Shown: positions 29,044 through 37,472, numbered from the stretch's first letter. The stretch: DNA of 64,000 bases from Candidatus Saccharimonadales bacterium (GCA_039928925.1 JBDSSF010000003.1:124001-188000), one strand, 5' to 3'. Notes: generated from the sequence alone by a model not told the origin. Translations and numbers: made by a program.

Positions 29044-30114
29044 ATGAGATTATTAGAATACGAAGCAAAAACAATTCTGCGTAACTATAGTATTCCAACG
29101 CCTGACGCCTTAGTTATCACAAAGAGGTTCACTCCTGAGATTTCACTTCCTGTTGTTCTAAAGTCTCAAGTTCCTGTCGGTGGCCGAGGTAAAGCTGGGG
29201 GGGTGGTAAAAGTAGAATCTCCATCTGAGGTGACATCAACGATTGATCGGATTTTTACACTTGATATTAAGGGGTATAAACCAACTGCAATTCTTGCAGA
29301 ACAGACAATAGATATCAAGAGAGAGTTATATATTGCCATACTGATCAATCTCGAGACAGCAACTATACAGCTGATGGCACATACTAATGGTGGAGTGGAA
29401 GTGGAAACACAGACAGGGTTTAAGGTATGGACAGTTGAGACTGGCCGAGCCTCGGCTAATCAAACTGGTGAACAACTTGCTGAGTACTATGAACTCCCAG
29501 ATCAGACATTTGCTTTACAAGATTTAGTAGAGAATCTATATAAATGCTTTGTTGGTTGTGATGCAACGTTACTTGAGATTAACCCTCTTGTGTTAACAGA
29601 TGATAACAAGCTACTCTCGGCTGATTGCAAAATGGAGCTTGATGATATGGCAGCATTTCGCCATCCAGAGTGGAAGTTTGAGAAAACACCAGTTAATACA
29701 AGCTTCGTTGAGCTAGATAATAATGGTAATGTTGCAACGATAGCAAATGGTGCTGGTCTCGCAATGGCAACGGTTGACGCCGTTGCGGCGGCTGGGATGG
29801 TCCCAGCTAATTTTCTCGATATTGGAGGTGGGGCAAATACAGATAGTATACTTCTCGCATTTAATAAAATTGTTGCATTTCCGAATATTCAAGTTATCGT
29901 TATTAATATCTTTGCAGGAATTACAAGGTGTGATGAAGTTGCAAAAGCAATTATTGCTGCGCGGCAAAAAATTAAGGACTTACCCCCACTTTGTATTCGA
30001 CTCGCCGGAACAAATTTCGAAGAAGCTGCTTCATTACTTTCTAGTGAGAATATATCAACACTGGCAACACTTGATGACTGCATTACGAAAGCCAAGGAGC
30101 TTATTTATGAATAG
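29044..30114 (+). CDS. sucC: Succinate-CoA ligase, beta subunit (ATP-grasp)
   Basis: A 356-residue protein, slightly shorter than the usual 385-400. The N-terminal ATP-grasp part has LLEYEAKTILRNYSIPTP, VPVGGRGKAGGV and LLEINPLVLT. The C-terminal ligase-CoA domain has NGAGLAMATVDAV, PANFLDIGGGAN and INIFAGITRCDEVAKAI. These match the SucC layout. With SucD it interconverts succinate, CoA and ATP with succinyl-CoA. No other citric acid cycle gene is visible. It overlaps sucD by eight bases and follows a glycosyltransferase by two, so it is transcribed with surface-glycan genes. Confidence 0.92.
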   Translation: MRLLEYEAKTILRNYSIPTPDALVITKRFTPEISLPVVLKSQVPVGGRGKAGGVVKVESPSEVTSTIDRIFTLDIKGYKPTAILAEQTIDIKRELYIAILINLETATIQLMAHTNGGVEVETQTGFKVWTVETGRASANQTGEQLAEYYELPDQTFALQDLVENLYKCFVGCDATLLEINPLVLTDDNKLLSADCKMELDDMAAFRHPEWKFEKTPVNTSFVELDNNGNVATIANGAGLAMATVDAVAAAGMVPANFLDIGGGANTDSILLAFNKIVAFPNIQVIVINIFAGITRCDEVAKAIIAARQKIKDLPPLCIRLAGTNFEEAASLLSSENISTLATLDDCITKAKELIYE

Positions 30115-30964
30115 TAATATATTCACTGCCAAAAATGTTATTGTCCAAGGTATTACTGGTACACACGGCTCATTTCACACCGCAAGTATGCGAGCTGCGG
30201 GTACATATATAGTTGGTGGTACTTCACCTGGTAAGGCTGGCTTGCTAGTTGATGGTGTACCCGTGTACGATTCAATTGTACAAATACAGAAGGATATCAG
30301 AATTGACATAAGTGTTATTTTTGTTCCAGCACCGCGCGCTAAAGATGCAATAATTGAAGCAATCACCGCAAAAATACCTCTCGTTGTCTGTATAACAGAG
30401 GGTATACCAATTCACGATATGATATCTATAAAGCACCTCATCAATAAATCATCTACTGTGCTCATCGGACCAAATTGCCCTGGAATACTCTTACCTGGCA
30501 ATAATAAAATTGGTATTATTCCAGCACAGATGGGCTTACCTGGATCAGTTGGTATAGTCAGTAGATCAGGGACACTCACTTATGAGGCTGCTGCAGAATT
30601 AACAGCAAGAGGTATTGGACAAAAATATATTATTGGTATCGGAGGTGACAGAATCCGCGGAGCAAGCTTTGTTGATTGTCTCGAGTTATTTCAAAACGAT
30701 CCCGATGTGACATCGATTATTCTTATTGGTGAAATTGGAGGGAGTAGTGAACACGCTGCGGCAACTTATATAAAAGACTGTGTTACAAAACCCGTTTATG
30801 CCTACGTAGCAGGTCATTCAGCACCTATTGGTGTCCAGCTAGGGCATGCTGGTGCAATTCTTGGAGGTGAAGATGAATCTGCCGCCTGTAAGACCAAGGC
30901 ACTAGGTAGCGCTGGCGCCACGACGAGCGATAACCTCCCAGGCCTTATTAGGTCTGTGTCATAG
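30107..30964 (+). CDS. sucD: Succinate-CoA ligase, alpha subunit
   Basis: 285 residues from the ATG at 30107. The frame is open further upstream, but that part is a shadow of sucC. The CoA-binding domain has VIVQGITGTHGSFHT and GGTSPGKAG. The second domain has IGPNCPGILLPG, GIVSRSGTLTYEA and LGHAGAILGG, which holds the catalytic phosphohistidine. All key positions of SucD are kept. It is the last gene before a 92-base gap with a new promoter. Confidence 0.93.
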   Translation: MNSNIFTAKNVIVQGITGTHGSFHTASMRAAGTYIVGGTSPGKAGLLVDGVPVYDSIVQIQKDIRIDISVIFVPAPRAKDAIIEAITAKIPLVVCITEGIPIHDMISIKHLINKSSTVLIGPNCPGILLPGNNKIGIIPAQMGLPGSVGIVSRSGTLTYEAAAELTARGIGQKYIIGIGGDRIRGASFVDCLELFQNDPDVTSIILIGEIGGSSEHAAATYIKDCVTKPVYAYVAGHSAPIGVQLGHAGAILGGEDESAACKTKALGSAGATTSDNLPGLIRSVS

Positions 30965-31040
30965 CATTTCATCATTTCTACTTTTATGAAATTTGTTTAC
31001 TTATTTGTAATATAGCTTACAGATAGCTCTCAATTTCCCA

Positions 31041-31056
31041 TGTTATAATACCACCA
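31041..31056 (+). promoter_or_regulatory. Extended -10 promoter, leaderless type
   Basis: TGtTATAAT at 31041-31049 is a consensus extended -10 whose last base is seven bases before the ATG at 31057. The transcript should start at or next to the ATG, and there is no Shine-Dalgarno. Confidence 0.65.
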
Positions 31057-32007
31057 ATGACAAAACGTAAAAAAATTAGTATTCTCATCCCTGCGTACAA
31101 CGAACAAGAAGTGCTTCGACCACTTTATGAAAGACTTGGCATGCTTGCCGAGAAGACGCCAGATTACGATTTTGAGTTTTTGTTTGTAAATGATGGTAGT
31201 CGTGATAAGACCTTAGAGATTATCGCATCTTATGCCGAAAAAGATGATCGTATTGCGTATATAAATTTATCACGTAACTTTGGTAAAGAAATTGCAATGA
31301 TTGCTGGACTTGATAATGTTTCTGGTGATGCAACCGTTATTATTGATGCAGACTTACAAGATCCACCAGAATTAATCCCTCAAATGATCAAATACTGGGA
31401 AGAGGGATTTGATGATGTATATGCAAAGCGTAAAAGCCGCTCAGGTGAATCATACGCTAAGAAAAAATCATCTGAACTTTTCTATAAAATTCTTCAAAAA
31501 TCAACGAGTGTTCCAATTCAAATTGATACAGGTGATTTTCGCCTTCTTGATAAACGTTGTGTGGAGGCTCTACGTGGATTCCGCGAATCACAACGCTACA
31601 CAAAAGGAATGTTTAGTTGGATTGGATACAAGAAAAAAGAAGTTCTCTATGACCGTGATCCACGTGTTGCTGGTGAGACTAAATGGAACTACTTAAAACT
31701 TATTAATCTTGCTATCGATGGAATTACCTCTTTTACTACTGCACCACTTAAAATTGCATCTGTATTTGGTGTTATAACATCCTTCTTTGCATTTATATAT
31801 ATTATTTATATTGTTATACGTACTATTTTCTTTGGCAGTGATCTTGCTGGATATCCGTCAACAATGGCAGTTATGCTCTTTATAGGTGGTGTCCAATTGT
31901 TATCACTTGGCATTATCGGCGAGTATATTGGACGAATATTCAACGAAACTAAAAATCGACCGTTATATTTCATTGAGGAATTACACAAAAGTGGCGATAA
32001 AAAATAA
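31057..32007 (+). CDS. GtrB/ArnC-like polyprenyl-phosphate glycosyltransferase
   Basis: A 316-residue GT2 enzyme with ISILIPAYNEQEVLRPLYERL, FLFVNDGSRDKTLEII, INLSRNFGKEIAMIAGL and DADLQDPPELIP. Two C-terminal membrane helices (about 230-255 and 270-295) follow. This is the architecture of GtrB, ArnC and DPM-type enzymes that put a sugar on undecaprenyl phosphate. The overlapping GtrA-like gene downstream supports a GtrA/GtrB pair for glucose- or sugar-lipid flipping and side-chain decoration. Confidence 0.9.
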   Translation: MTKRKKISILIPAYNEQEVLRPLYERLGMLAEKTPDYDFEFLFVNDGSRDKTLEIIASYAEKDDRIAYINLSRNFGKEIAMIAGLDNVSGDATVIIDADLQDPPELIPQMIKYWEEGFDDVYAKRKSRSGESYAKKKSSELFYKILQKSTSVPIQIDTGDFRLLDKRCVEALRGFRESQRYTKGMFSWIGYKKKEVLYDRDPRVAGETKWNYLKLINLAIDGITSFTTAPLKIASVFGVITSFFAFIYIIYIVIRTIFFGSDLAGYPSTMAVMLFIGGVQLLSLGIIGEYIGRIFNETKNRPLYFIEELHKSGDKK

Positions 32008-32410
32008 AGGTCAAAAAGGCCGCTTTATAGCTATCGGTGGTATTAATACCCTTATAGATTTTAGTGTTTTATTCTTATTGAAAAGTTTTGGACTACCAGA
32101 GGTTCAAGCAAATATAGTATCGACCACTGCAGCACTTTGCTTTAGTTTTTTCGCTAATAGAAAATTTACATTCAAAGCATCAGATACAAACGTTACTCGT
32201 GAAATAATTTTATTTATAATTGTTTCACTTATTGGTGCTTGGGGTATTCAGTCAGTGGTTATTTCTATTTCTCTCCCTCTTCTTGCGGGTCTTCATTTAT
32301 CAGATTACGTTTCACTATTCATAGCAAAAGTTGCAGCTATTAGTGTAGGACTTATTTGGAATTATTTCATGTATTCACATGTTGTATTTAGAAAAAAGAA
32401 AACATCGTGA
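31991..32410 (+). CDS. GtrA-family small membrane protein
   Basis: 139 residues if translation starts at the GTG at 31991, preceded by GAGG. The open frame continues upstream, but that part overlaps the glycosyltransferase and does not look like protein. Four membrane helices carry the GtrA pattern: GRFIAIGGINTLIDFSVLFLL, SFFANRKFTF and GLIWNYFMYSHVVFR. GtrA proteins are thought to flip polyprenyl-linked sugars made by GtrB partners. It overlaps genes at both ends (17 and 4 bases). Confidence 0.85.
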   Translation: MAIKNKGQKGRFIAIGGINTLIDFSVLFLLKSFGLPEVQANIVSTTAALCFSFFANRKFTFKASDTNVTREIILFIIVSLIGAWGIQSVVISISLPLLAGLHLSDYVSLFIAKVAAISVGLIWNYFMYSHVVFRKKKTS

Positions 32411-33513
32411 AAATAGTTCTTGATACACGAATTATTGAAACATCTACTGGTAGGTATATGCAGCGCCTTCTCGAAAATATTAACGATACTTATGCACTCT
32501 CTGACGGTAATGATTATATTGCATTAATGCCACCTCAACACGTTGATAAATGGCAACAGCGCCTTACTAATATTACTGTTATGGCCGCTGATCAAAAATG
32601 GTATAGTTTTTCTGAGCAATGGTCACTATATAAACAACTACGTGGGCTTAAGCCTGATCTCGTGCATTTTACAATGCCTCAACAGCCCCTTTTATGGGTT
32701 GGGCCTGCGGTCACGACAATTCATGATATGACACTCATACGCTATGATAATATCCGACCAGGTGAAAGCCCAATTATTTATCACATGAAGCAGCGGGTTT
32801 TTCGTATACTACTTCGTATCGTTCTACGACGCGGGGATGCAATTATCACCCCTACTGAATTTGTTCGTCAAGATCTTGGTACGTTTTTCGGTACAAAGTA
32901 CTTAGACAAGATTCACGTAACACCACTCGCTGGTGAAATACCCGAAGTTAAACCAAAACCTTTAAAGGAGTTTATTGGTAAGAAGTATTTGTTTTTTGTT
33001 GGAAATGCTTTTCCCTACAAAAATATTTGGCGCATTATTGATGCATTTAGAGAATTACAGATAAATAATCCTGAGCTGCATCTTCTGCTCGCCGGTAAGA
33101 AGGATGAGTTTTACATACAGCTTGAAAAACGTTGTATCGAAGAAAATATTAATAATGTTCATTTTCTAGGCTTTATATCTGATAGTGAAAAGCGTTGGGC
33201 ACTACAAAATGCACAAGCATTTGTAACCGCGTCTCTCTCTGAAGGATTTTGTATGCCTGTACTTGAAGCTATGATTGAAGGATGTCCTGTTGTTGCAAGT
33301 AATGTCTCCTGCCTTCCTGAAGTCGTTGGCAATGCTGGACTTCTATTTGACCCTTCATCGACAAAGAACCTTGTTTCAATATTAGAGCCGCTTCTTCTAG
33401 ATGATACCCTGAGACAGAGACTTATTAAAAAGGGTTACATTCATGCTCGAAGTTATTCATGGAATCGTATGGTACGACAAGTACATGATATTTATTTGTC
33501 ACTACAGAAATAA
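32407..33513 (+). CDS. Glycosyltransferase family 4
   Basis: A 368-residue GT4 enzyme from a GTG start overlapping the GtrA stop by four bases. Signatures are LVHFTMPQQPLLW, VTTIHDMTLIRY, YLFFVGNAFPYKNIWRIIDAF and the donor site SLSEGFCMPVLEAMIEGCPVVASNVSCLPEV. The motif FCMPVLEAM resembles mannosyl- and rhamnosyltransferases of the WbaZ/MtfB kind, but the specificity is not certain. It ends just before the terminator at 33515. Confidence 0.88.
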   Translation: MKIVLDTRIIETSTGRYMQRLLENINDTYALSDGNDYIALMPPQHVDKWQQRLTNITVMAADQKWYSFSEQWSLYKQLRGLKPDLVHFTMPQQPLLWVGPAVTTIHDMTLIRYDNIRPGESPIIYHMKQRVFRILLRIVLRRGDAIITPTEFVRQDLGTFFGTKYLDKIHVTPLAGEIPEVKPKPLKEFIGKKYLFFVGNAFPYKNIWRIIDAFRELQINNPELHLLLAGKKDEFYIQLEKRCIEENINNVHFLGFISDSEKRWALQNAQAFVTASLSEGFCMPVLEAMIEGCPVVASNVSCLPEVVGNAGLLFDPSSTKNLVSILEPLLLDDTLRQRLIKKGYIHARSYSWNRMVRQVHDIYLSLQK

Positions 33514-33514
33514 T

Positions 33515-33538
33515 AAAAAGTTCTACTAAGAACTTTTT
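33515..33538. terminator. Bidirectional terminator between the GT4 gene and jag
   Basis: AAAAAGTTCT, a four-base loop and AGAACTTTTT form a perfect 10-bp stem with T-rich ends on both strands. It sits exactly between convergent genes and includes the last codons of jag. Confidence 0.8.
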
Positions 33539-33987
33539 TGAGCAATGATAATGCGGCGCTCGCGACCTTCACCTTCGGAGAAAGTTCTAATATCATCATA
33601 TTCACTAGCGACGTGATGAACAATACGACGATCTGCAGCGTTAAGATCAGCAACGTATGAATCACCACTTGTGCGGACGCCTTCAATCCAGCCACGTGCT
33701 GTTTCAGCAAGTTTTTCAGCTCGTAGTTTCTTGTAATCAGCAACGTCTACATTTACACGATTAACAGTTGCTTCGTTGTTACGTAGAGTTGTAGATATAA
33801 GATATTGAATACTACGAAGAGTTTCTGCATTACGGCCTATAAGAAGACTGTTATATTCGCTCGTTGGCACTGATAATTCAATCACCTCTTCTTCACAACT
33901 TGCCGTCACTTCAAGATTAACGCCGAAAAATGAGAGGATATCTTCAAGATATTTTTTTGCAAAATTAATTGATGCTTGTTGATCCAT
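33526..33987 (-). CDS. jag: Jag/KhpB-like KH-R3H RNA-binding protein
   Basis: 153 residues. A KH domain (about 20-75) contains the GxxG-like LLIGRNAETLRSIQYL, and an R3H domain (about 85-150) has R-x3-H in DRRIVHHVASE. The usual N-terminal Jag_N domain is missing, as in other compact genomes. It is translationally coupled to yidC (TAATG) and follows the classic order rpmH-rnpA-yidC-jag. Jag/KhpB proteins bind RNA and influence cell-wall growth in Gram-positive bacteria. Confidence 0.9.
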   Translation of the reverse strand: MDQQASINFAKKYLEDILSFFGVNLEVTASCEEEVIELSVPTSEYNSLLIGRNAETLRSIQYLISTTLRNNEATVNRVNVDVADYKKLRAEKLAETARGWIEGVRTSGDSYVADLNAADRRIVHHVASEYDDIRTFSEGEGRERRIIIAQKSS

Positions 33988-34940
33988 TACTTGCCTCCTT
34001 TTTTACGACTATCCTTAGCAACTATACGAGTAATCGTAGCAGGTTGCGCCACTTTCTCTCGTGCTTTAGCTGTTGCTTTTTTATGAGGCTGCACTATATT
34101 TGCTTCTTTTATATCTGCAATCTGATCCAGTTCAACTCCATCCTTCTTGAGAAGATAGTGTTGTTGAGCAACTGCAACAAGGTTTGAAACTGCGTAGTAA
34201 AGTGCGAGAGCTCCCGGCACGCTGATCATAATAAAGAACATGAAGAATGGAAGTACTTTTACCATCTTACCCATAACAATTGCGTTCATCTCTGATTGGT
34301 TTGCTTGCTTACCATCAGCTGCTTCAGTCATAACATCCCGAAGACGTTTCTTACTCTCGTTTTGAGGCATTGTCTGCTTTGACATAATATACTGAGTACC
34401 TGCAGCGATAACTGCGAGGATAATAAGGACGATATTAACACTACCGTTTGCAAATGCACCCTTTGTTAAGTCAACAACTCCTAGTAGTTTTTCGTTAAAC
34501 TGTTCTGGATGGTGAATGAGTTGCTTGATTGGTTCGATGTTTTCAAGAAAGTCGTAAGTATATTTTGCTACCTGATCACGATTAAGTGTGAAGATCTGTA
34601 TAACATGATAAAGGGCAATGAAGATAGGTAACTGAATAAGTAGTATCCCTATTGATCGGAATGGGCTGACGCCGTGCTTTTTATACAACTCAAGCATTTG
34701 CATGCTTTCAAGCTGTTTATTACCTTTTGTTGCTTTTTTAATCTTCGCCAGTTCAGGCTGAAGTTTTTTCATTGCTTTTGTTTGATGCAGTTGACGCTTA
34801 ACGAGTGGGTACATCGCAAAACGAACAAGAATCGTGAAAAGAATTAAGGCTATGCCAAAATCATGACCAGGAATAATACTATAAAGACCAATTAACAGGT
34901 TAAAGATTGGCTGCACAATCAAGATATCAAAAATATTCAC
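33987..34940 (-). CDS. yidC: Membrane protein insertase YidC
   Basis: A 317-residue YidC/Oxa1 protein of the Gram-positive type, without the large periplasmic domain. Five hydrophobic segments are seen. Marker stretches are ALILFTILVRFAMYPLVKRQ (with the hydrophilic-groove arginine), MQMLELYKKHGVSPF and MFFIMISVPGALALYYAVSNL. The basic tail (KKATAKAREKVAQ... SRKKGGK) should contact ribosomes. It inserts membrane proteins, which here would include the many pilins and VirB6-like proteins. Confidence 0.95.
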   Translation of the reverse strand: MNIFDILIVQPIFNLLIGLYSIIPGHDFGIALILFTILVRFAMYPLVKRQLHQTKAMKKLQPELAKIKKATKGNKQLESMQMLELYKKHGVSPFRSIGILLIQLPIFIALYHVIQIFTLNRDQVAKYTYDFLENIEPIKQLIHHPEQFNEKLLGVVDLTKGAFANGSVNIVLIILAVIAAGTQYIMSKQTMPQNESKKRLRDVMTEAADGKQANQSEMNAIVMGKMVKVLPFFMFFIMISVPGALALYYAVSNLVAVAQQHYLLKKDGVELDQIADIKEANIVQPHKKATAKAREKVAQPATITRIVAKDSRKKGGK

Positions 34941-34987
34941 ACTTAAACTCCAAAACTATTTATAGGTATTATAGCAGTTTTATAGGA

Positions 34988-35335
34988 TTATTTATAGAGG
35001 CTAGCTGACTCGAAAAGCTCACGAATCAACTTCGTTAATTCATCTGATGGTAATGATATTACTTCACTTGAAAATACAAGAATAACGACGTCATAAACAC
35101 CATTAATGCGTTCGTCTTCTTTTCGAATTACTTCATAAATTCGTCGACGAACCTTATTACGCCCGACAGCGCTCTTTAATACTTTTTTACTAATAACGAC
35201 TGAATATCGTGAATTCTTTCGATGTTCATTTGCAGAATATTTAACAGTCACAAGTCGTGACCTGATAGCTTGGCCATTTTTATAGACGTAGCGTAAGCTG
35301 CTATGTCCATGAAATCGGAAAGGGAATGAAAGCAT
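34988..35335 (-). CDS. rnpA: Ribonuclease P protein component
   Basis: 115 residues with the RnpA signature in the middle: SRYSVVISKKVLKSAVGRNKVRRRIYEVIR. The start MLSFPFRFHGHSSLRYVYKNGQ replaces the common R(F/L)xxxxDF region but keeps the pattern. It processes tRNA 5' ends with the RNase P RNA, which is not in this window. It lies between rpmH and yidC as in most bacteria. Confidence 0.94.
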   Translation of the reverse strand: MLSFPFRFHGHSSLRYVYKNGQAIRSRLVTVKYSANEHRKNSRYSVVISKKVLKSAVGRNKVRRRIYEVIRKEDERINGVYDVVILVFSSEVISLPSDELTKLIRELFESASLYK

Positions 35336-35384
35336 ATGTATATTTAAGTATATGGTATTTTGAAGGTTGTTTATAGATATAAAT

Positions 35385-35418
35385 AAAAAATCAGCTCTTT
35401 TTTGTGAGCTGATTTTTT
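35385..35418. terminator. Hairpin between rpmH and rnpA
   Basis: AAAAAATCAGCTC and GAGCTGATTTTTT form a 13-bp perfect stem with an eight-base loop. It begins two bases after the rpmH stop on the minus strand. It may act as an attenuator that makes far more rpmH than rnpA mRNA. Confidence 0.7.
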
Positions 35419-35419
35419 A

Positions 35420-35557
35420 TTAGACGGTCAGTTTTGCGCGACCTTTGATTCGTCGGCGCTTAATAACAGCACGTCCAGCCTTTGTCGAGACACGTGCACG
35501 GAATCCGTGAGTACGCGCGCGGTGGCGGGTGTGGGGTTGGTGGGTTCGTTTTGGCAT
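35420..35557 (-). CDS. rpmH: 50S ribosomal protein L34
   Basis: A 45-residue protein that starts [20 protein letters not shown], continues with [20 protein letters not shown] and ends AKLTV. This is the standard L34 pattern. It lies in a frame in which a longer unrelated open frame (35428-35652) overlaps it. A strong promoter lies directly upstream. Confidence 0.96.
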   Translation of the reverse strand: MPKRTHQPHTRHRARTHGFRARVSTKAGRAVIKRRRIKGRAKLTV

Positions 35558-35560
35558 ATC

Positions 35561-35760
35561 TCTAGTATTGTAGCTTTTTTATCTGTTTTTTGCAAGATAT
35601 GCGATTGATGATAATGACTTGTTGTTGTGTAATAATAAAAACTTCTCCACATACATTAACAACTTATCCACATATTTATAGATGACGGTATCACCTGTGG
35701 AAAACTAATACCTCTTACCTGTTTTATGACACGTACTGATTTGGAGTTGTGGAAAACTCA
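35561..35760. other. Putative oriC upstream of dnaA
   Basis: Four DnaA-box-like nonamers are present: TTCTCCACA (35643-35651), the consensus TTATCCACA (35664-35672), and TGTGGAAAA at 35696-35704 and 35748-35756 (reverse-strand boxes). A very AT-rich stretch from about 35561 to 35640 could be the unwinding element. The position between rpmH and dnaA is the classic site. The call is from motifs only, since GC skew was not computed. Confidence 0.65.
35567..35595 (-). promoter_or_regulatory. Strong rpmH promoter
   Basis: On the minus strand TTGCAA (35590-35595), a 17-base spacer and TACAAT (35567-35572) form a near-consensus promoter. The -10 ends nine bases before the ATG, giving a leader of only about two or three bases. 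Confidence 0.7.
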
Positions 35761-35775
35761 GGACGCGATTATACT
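35747..35775 (+). promoter_or_regulatory. dnaA promoter overlapping a DnaA box
   Basis: TTGTGG (35747-35752), 17 bases and TATACT (35770-35775) form a plausible promoter about 45 bases before the dnaA ATG. The -35 overlaps the DnaA-box-like site at 35748-35756, which would allow DnaA to repress its own gene. Confidence 0.5.
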
Positions 35776-35826
35776 AAAGATAATACAAGTTTGAGGTATG
35801 AACAGTGAGAGGATAGGTTTTTCGGT

Positions 35827-37197
35827 ATGGACCGTGGGTTATGGAAAAGTGTACTCGGCGAGATAGAACTATCAGTTTCGCATGCCGCTTTTACAACCTG
35901 GTTTAAGAATACTGAACTTATTAGCACAACCGAAGATGTCTTTACTATTGCAGTCCCAAATATTTTCGCAAAGCGTCAATTTGAAGTAAAATTCAACCAG
36001 CAAATTAAGGATGTTCTTGTAAAAAATGGTGTCTCACCAAAAAAAATCACTTACACCGTTAAAACAATGAATAAAGCGATTGTAAGTCGTGAGATAATCC
36101 AAAATGAGTTACGTGTTGAAGAGCTTGTTTCTAAACCTACGTCAACAACATCATCTTCATTCTCTCGTTCAACTACTCCGAAAAACGGTTTAAATCCGAG
36201 ATACACATTTTCAAACTTCATTGTAGGATCAAGTAATGACCTTGCTTATACGGCCTGTCAGGCTGTTGCATCTCAGCCTGGTACAAAATATAACCCACTC
36301 TTTTTATATGGTGGTGTTGGACTTGGTAAGACTCACCTTATGCAAGCTGTTGGTAATGAGATTGCGCTAAAACAACCAGATGCACGAATTCTATATATTA
36401 GTTCCGAGACATTTGTTAAGGAGTTTCTTGAAAGTATTCGTTTTAAGAAAAAAGGTTTTTCTGATAAATACCGTAATGTTGATGTTCTTATTGTTGATGA
36501 TATGCAGTTCATTGCCGGTAAAGAAAAAACTCAAGAAGAGTTCTTTCATACATTTAACGAACTTCACCAGAATAATAAACAAATTATTATTAGCAGTGAT
36601 AAACCACCAAAGAGCATCCCTACATTAACAGAACGCCTTCGTAGCCGTTTCGAATGGGGTATGTCTATTGATATTCAAATGCCTGATTTTGAAACGAGGT
36701 GCGCTATCATCGCAGCAAAAGCCTCATTATCAGGTGTTGAACTTAGCCGTGACACCGTAGAATATCTTGCAAACACAATAAAGACAAATATTCGTGAACT
36801 TGAGGGTGCGCTTAACCAATTACTTGCATATGCGGAAATGCGTGGTGTCACCCCAGATATCTCAATCGCTGAAGGTTTAATTGGTAACATCCGTGTCTCA
36901 AGACCACAACATCTACTCCCGAAACAAATTATTGAGAAAACAGCTCGGCATTTCCAGATTGATAGTAAAGAGATCTGCAGTCCAAAGAGAGATAAACATA
37001 TTGTTGTACCAAGGCAGATTGCAATGTACTTGCTTCGCAGTGAACTTCATTTAAGTTTTCCAAAGATAGCTGTTGAGCTTGGCCGTAAGGATCACACAAC
37101 AGCAATTCATTCAGTAGAGAAGATTGAAAAAGCTATGAAGTTAGACTTTATGATTCGTGAACAGGTTGCAGAAATTAGAGAAAAGTTATATGCATAG
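35827..37197 (+). CDS. dnaA: Chromosomal replication initiator DnaA
   Basis: 456 residues with all four DnaA domains. Domain I is short (WKSVLGEIELSVSHAAFTTWF), followed by a Ser/Thr-rich linker to about residue 120. The AAA+ domain has Walker A GGVGLGKTHLMQ, Walker B VLIVDDMQF and the initiator region SSDKPPKSIPTLTERLRSRF. The C-terminal DNA-binding domain ends with the signature GRKDHTTAIHSVEKI. It opens the origin and loads the helicase. It leads the operon dnaA-dnaN-recF, with a 275-base gap before dnaN. Confidence 0.98.
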   Translation: MDRGLWKSVLGEIELSVSHAAFTTWFKNTELISTTEDVFTIAVPNIFAKRQFEVKFNQQIKDVLVKNGVSPKKITYTVKTMNKAIVSREIIQNELRVEELVSKPTSTTSSSFSRSTTPKNGLNPRYTFSNFIVGSSNDLAYTACQAVASQPGTKYNPLFLYGGVGLGKTHLMQAVGNEIALKQPDARILYISSETFVKEFLESIRFKKKGFSDKYRNVDVLIVDDMQFIAGKEKTQEEFFHTFNELHQNNKQIIISSDKPPKSIPTLTERLRSRFEWGMSIDIQMPDFETRCAIIAAKASLSGVELSRDTVEYLANTIKTNIRELEGALNQLLAYAEMRGVTPDISIAEGLIGNIRVSRPQHLLPKQIIEKTARHFQIDSKEICSPKRDKHIVVPRQIAMYLLRSELHLSFPKIAVELGRKDHTTAIHSVEKIEKAMKLDFMIREQVAEIREKLYA

Positions 37198-37472
37198 TAC
37201 TTTGATAGATAGTGGACAAACTGTGTACACTCAGAGGAAACAAACCAGTACAACCTGTGTGGTATTGTCCCCAGTAAAGAACGATAGCCTACCTGACAAT
37301 CATAATTGGTCGGACAACCTTGTAGTTATACGAACAGTTGTACGTTACTTACCCTCTGCCCTATCCACATATAAAATATGCAATCTACCTCTTATGAATA
37401 CATTTTTTACCCAGTTTCCACAACGACTACTAATAGCAACTACCAAAGGAAATATTTAAAAAGGAACTAATA
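37198..37472. other. Intergenic region dnaA-dnaN with DnaA-box-like sites
   Basis: Two sites resemble DnaA boxes: CTATCCACA (37361-37369) and GTTTCCACA (37414-37422). This spacer may be a second part of a bipartite origin. No convincing gene is present: one open frame that runs through it is the continuation of a frame inside dnaA. AAGGA lies 8 bases before the dnaN start. Confidence 0.45.

Noticed and set aside
29747-30106. Upstream extension of sucD by 120 codons
   Set aside because: It overlaps sucC in another frame, has no SucD similarity, and SucD proteins begin near the ATG at 30107.
29044-30964. ADP-forming acetate-CoA ligase instead of succinate-CoA ligase
   Set aside because: Domain order and lengths (ATP-grasp plus ligase in one chain, CoA-binding plus ligase in the other) match SucC/SucD. 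Acid specificity still needs testing.
30966-30992. Possible terminator after sucD
   Set aside because: Only a 7-bp AT-rich stem (ATTTCAT/ATGAAAT) with a 13-base loop; too weak to call.
35428-35652. 74-codon minus-strand frame over rpmH
   Set aside because: rpmH in a different frame is a clear L34 with its own promoter; the longer frame has no protein-like pattern.
37157-37459. 100-codon plus-strand frame between dnaA and dnaN
   Set aside because: It starts inside dnaA, has no ribosome site and no recognisable composition, and runs through DnaA-box-like sites.
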